Part shown: in pieces, positions 32,487 through 34,575 of the stretch
How the letters are laid out: the number at the start of each line of letters is the position of its first letter
Position numbering within the stretch: position 1 is the first letter of the stretch
From: an uncultured Lachnospiraceae bacterium
GTDB taxonomy: Bacteria > Bacillota > Clostridia > Lachnospirales > Lachnospiraceae
Direction of reading: 5' to 3'
NCBI GenBank assembly: GCA_910583835.1
Contig: CAJTYM010000042.1
Location: 1-34,575 of the forward strand
Length of the DNA: 34,575 bases
Translations under genes and position numbers: made by a program
The notes under the pieces: generated by a model
What the model was told of the DNA's origin: nothing
The model's database searches: none
The model's input: the letters and a program-made list of their open reading frames with translations, nothing else

Positions 32487-34276
32487 GCATTACCCTTCCC
32501 TTCTTCTGAAATGACCGGCAGTGTTATGTAAACTCTGGTATACTCATTTTCCTGGCTCTCCACCCGAATTTCCGCCTGTTCTTCATAGTAGAGACGAATC
32601 CGGTACACTGCATTTTTCAATCCTATTTGGTTCTTATCCCCTGATTCCTCAAATACCCCCTGATTCATATGTTCTGCCACTTCTCTGGGCATTCCTTTGC
32701 CATTATCCTCAATCAGAATTCGTATCTTGTCCGCTTCCCACAGCTCCATTATTATCTTTAACATAGGTTTCCTTCTGATATTTTCAAATCCATGGATGAA
32801 ACTGTTCTCCACAAAGGGCTGGATTAACAGCTTATGTACTTTCATCTCCATAAGTTCCGGCGGAATTTCAATGACGCTCTCAAAACCATCTTTCAGCCTG
32901 GTCTGCTGTAAAAATAAATATTGTTTTAACCATTCGTATTCCTCCCGAACCGTCACGACCCCATTGCTGTTATCAATCCCATAGCGCAGTATTACCGCCA
33001 GCGCAGAAATTGCCCTGCTGATTTCAAATTCTTTTCTTCCAATGGCAATCCAGTTGATGGTGTCTAACGTATTATAAAGAAAATGTGGGTTAAGCTGGGC
33101 CTCCAACGCTGTAATCTCCGCATCCTTTTTCTGCCTGTCAAGCTGTTTTTCCTTTTCCACTGACTCCCAAAGCTGGTCCATGGTCATGTTATACTGGCGG
33201 GCAATCACTTCTACTTCTTTCGGCATTTTTCCATCAATCTGTACCCGGTGGTAAGGTCGTCCCCGTCCCGCAGACTGCATAGTTTTCACCACTGTACGGA
33301 TGGAGCCCGTCAGGCTGCGGGTGAAAAACATAATGATTACTGCCAAAAATGCAATTGCTGCTGTCAGGATGGTAAATACCAGCCGCTGCTGTTGATGAAT
33401 CCTGTCTAAAACCTCATTCCGGTCTGATATGCTGACAATATCCCAGCCAAACCTCTCATCGGCAATGAACCCCGCATTCACATCATTCTCTCCGAAAATC
33501 TTCTGCTGCCGTGCAAACCCTTCGTACGCCTGTGCCCTGTTTTCCCCTGGCAGATGGAGGGAACTGCCCAACAGCTGCCTGTCCTGATAAGAGACAAGCC
33601 TTCCCTCCTTATCGACAATGAAACTGCACACTGGCAATTTATCCTCTCCTCCAGTACAAATGCTGTGCAGCAGTTCCTCATCCACACTTATAATAACGAT
33701 GCCAATTTCTTCATTTTTCCTGTTAAAGTCAAGAATACGGTGTCCCAAATGAAACAGAAAATAATCTCCATTGACAGTCTCTTTTGTGGGCATGGCAAAA
33801 GACTTTTTCTCACCAATATAAGTATCATACAGCTCCCCCTGGCTCATGCCAATGTTGGGAAGCCAGGAACTTCTGGTCGTTGAGCCAGTGATGGCGTCAT
33901 AGAAAACCAAAGTCCCATTTGTTGTAATGACCGAAATATCCTTGATATGTTTTTTCGCATAAAAATAACTCCTCAAAACCCTCCGCAGCTGATTCTTGCT
34001 GACAGCGGTGTCCATTTCATTGTTAATCTTATTGATCAGATTGACAACGTCATCGTCCGCATAAATCTGATACAGCACGTCCAAATAAGATTCCAGCGTG
34101 ATATCTAAAACTGTCTTCGTCTGGCTGAGGTTATAACGCATTAAATCGTCGTTGTTGTCCTTAACAATCTTTGAAATATTGTAGTAAGAAAACATATTGA
34201 TAATGATGATGGGGATAATAGATGTCACTGTAAACGACATCAAAATCTTAATTCCCAGGCTCTTCCGTTTCCTCAT
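32483..34276 (-). CDS. YesM-type sensor histidine kinase
   Basis: 597-residue membrane kinase. Membrane segments lie near 10-30 and 299-318, enclosing an extracellular Cache-like sensor of about 265 residues. A HAMP-like linker follows, then the His_kinase domain with phospho-acceptor His398 in ALEAQLNPHFLYNTLDTINW, and a C-terminal ATPase domain with the N and G1 boxes QPFVENSFIHGFENI and LIEDNGKGMP. It likely senses a sugar or a loaded binding protein outside the cell and phosphorylates the YesN-type partner. It is the first gene of the operon, with a clear promoter 60 nt upstream. The ribosome site AAGGGAA is moderate. Confidence 0.94.
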   Translation of the reverse strand: MRKRKSLGIKILMSFTVTSIIPIIIINMFSYYNISKIVKDNNDDLMRYNLSQTKTVLDITLESYLDVLYQIYADDDVVNLINKINNEMDTAVSKNQLRRVLRSYFYAKKHIKDISVITTNGTLVFYDAITGSTTRSSWLPNIGMSQGELYDTYIGEKKSFAMPTKETVNGDYFLFHLGHRILDFNRKNEEIGIVIISVDEELLHSICTGGEDKLPVCSFIVDKEGRLVSYQDRQLLGSSLHLPGENRAQAYEGFARQQKIFGENDVNAGFIADERFGWDIVSISDRNEVLDRIHQQQRLVFTILTAAIAFLAVIIMFFTRSLTGSIRTVVKTMQSAGRGRPYHRVQIDGKMPKEVEVIARQYNMTMDQLWESVEKEKQLDRQKKDAEITALEAQLNPHFLYNTLDTINWIAIGRKEFEISRAISALAVILRYGIDNSNGVVTVREEYEWLKQYLFLQQTRLKDGFESVIEIPPELMEMKVHKLLIQPFVENSFIHGFENIRRKPMLKIIMELWEADKIRILIEDNGKGMPREVAEHMNQGVFEESGDKNQIGLKNAVYRIRLYYEEQAEIRVESQENEYTRVYITLPVISEEGKGNA

Positions 34277-34336
34277 AGATACATTCCCTTTCCCTGTACA
34301 TTCCCACTGCCAAAGTATGCCGCTGCCTGTCCCCTC

Positions 34337-34395
34337 ATTATACTCCGGTTAAAAGTTAGTTGCAATTTTTCTTTTGTACTGCTAAAATAGTACAA
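34337..34395 (-). promoter_or_regulatory. Promoter of the YesMN-glycosidase operon with upstream inverted repeat
   Basis: On the minus strand TTGCAA (34365-34360) and TATAAT (34342-34337) are 17 nt apart. Nine bases upstream of the -35 box is the inverted repeat TTGTACT-N8-AGTACAA (34374-34395), placed like an activator site. YesN or another regulator could bind there; this is inferred from position only. Confidence 0.68.
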
Positions 34396-34400
34396 TAATA

Positions 34401-34440
34401 ATAGTGAACGACAAAAATTTTTGTTTTTGTCGTTTACTAT
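34401..34440. repeat. 17-bp AT-rich palindrome
   Basis: 34401-34417 pairs with 34424-34440, with one wobble and a 6-nt loop. On the minus strand it is followed by TATTATTATTG rather than a clean T-run. It may be a weak terminator of a gene to the right of the window or a regulatory hairpin. Confidence 0.5.
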
Positions 34441-34477
34441 AGTTACAATTTGTGCGAGTGCGCATATTATTATTTAT

Positions 34478-34528
34478 CTTATGGGAAGACACTTTCACGC
34501 TTTAGCGTGACAAGGTCTTTCCTATAAG
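34478..34528. repeat. Palindromic repeat (copy 3 of the GTCTTTCC family)
   Basis: CTTATGGGAAGAC (34478-34490) pairs with GTCTTTCCTATAAG (34515-34528) with one mismatch and one bulge, enclosing a CACGC/GCGTG hairpin. 34509-34528 equals 8896-8915 exactly. The layout matches the copy at 12070-12118. From here to the window end no gene is visible. Confidence 0.6.
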
Positions 34529-34575
34529 GATGATGCCAGGGTCGAATAAAAAGTTTTTATTTAATCCTGCCCTTA

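Overview
The window reads as chromosomal DNA of a gut-type Firmicute, most likely a Lachnospiraceae (Clostridium cluster XIVa) member. This rests on gene families and style: strong AGGAGG ribosome sites, a YlmC/YmxH protein, a YesM/YesN two-component pair, GlpP antitermination, an AhpC plus AhpF-N-domain pair, and many sugar-ABC lipoproteins. No rRNA, tRNA or CRISPR array was seen. Almost every gene is on the minus strand, so the window is best read from right to left.

Layout, left to right. (1) 1-561 is an AT-rich patch with one small plus-strand gene, a 20-bp-stem hairpin and a possible ORF remnant; it looks like the edge of an integrated element. (2) 562-5323 is a minus-strand operon for alpha-glucan oligosaccharides: binding lipoprotein, two permeases, then 4-alpha-glucanotransferase (malQ). 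(3) 5407-5652 is a ymxH-type gene whose ribosome site lies inside a terminator hairpin. (4) 5764-11996 is a glycerol regulon: GlpP antiterminator, GlpK, GlpF, then a three-part glycerol-3-phosphate oxidising module (GlpA-like, FAD/NAD(P) oxidoreductase, DUF1667). Terminators precede glpP and the glpA-like gene. (5) 12326-13763 holds the peroxide-defence pair ahpC and an AhpF-N-terminal-domain protein, separated by two 90-bp structured repeats. (6) 13943-14137 is a divergent small gene for a repetitive, acidic, cysteine-containing 64-residue peptide. (7) 14245-14505 is a conserved small protein, separated from a housekeeping operon (dnaE-pfkA-SpoU methyltransferase, 15214-20593) by a 698-bp imperfect palindrome. 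(8) 20740-22971 is an amino-acid ABC importer whose binding protein is circularly permuted. (9) 23273-34276 is a carbohydrate operon: YesM kinase, YesN regulator, a sugar-binding lipoprotein without local permeases, and a 2080-residue secreted multidomain glycosidase-like protein.

How it works together. The glucan operon imports and rearranges maltodextrins. Glycerol enters through GlpF, is phosphorylated by GlpK and oxidised by the three-part dehydrogenase, and PfkA sits in glycolysis downstream. The YesMN operon probably senses an extracellular glycan or its fragments and drives both capture and cleavage proteins.

The most unusual signals are the circularly permuted binding protein, the large palindrome of two diverged inverted copies, the repetitive peptide gene, the terminator-embedded ribosome site of the ymxH gene, and a set of short structured repeats shared among intergenic regions.
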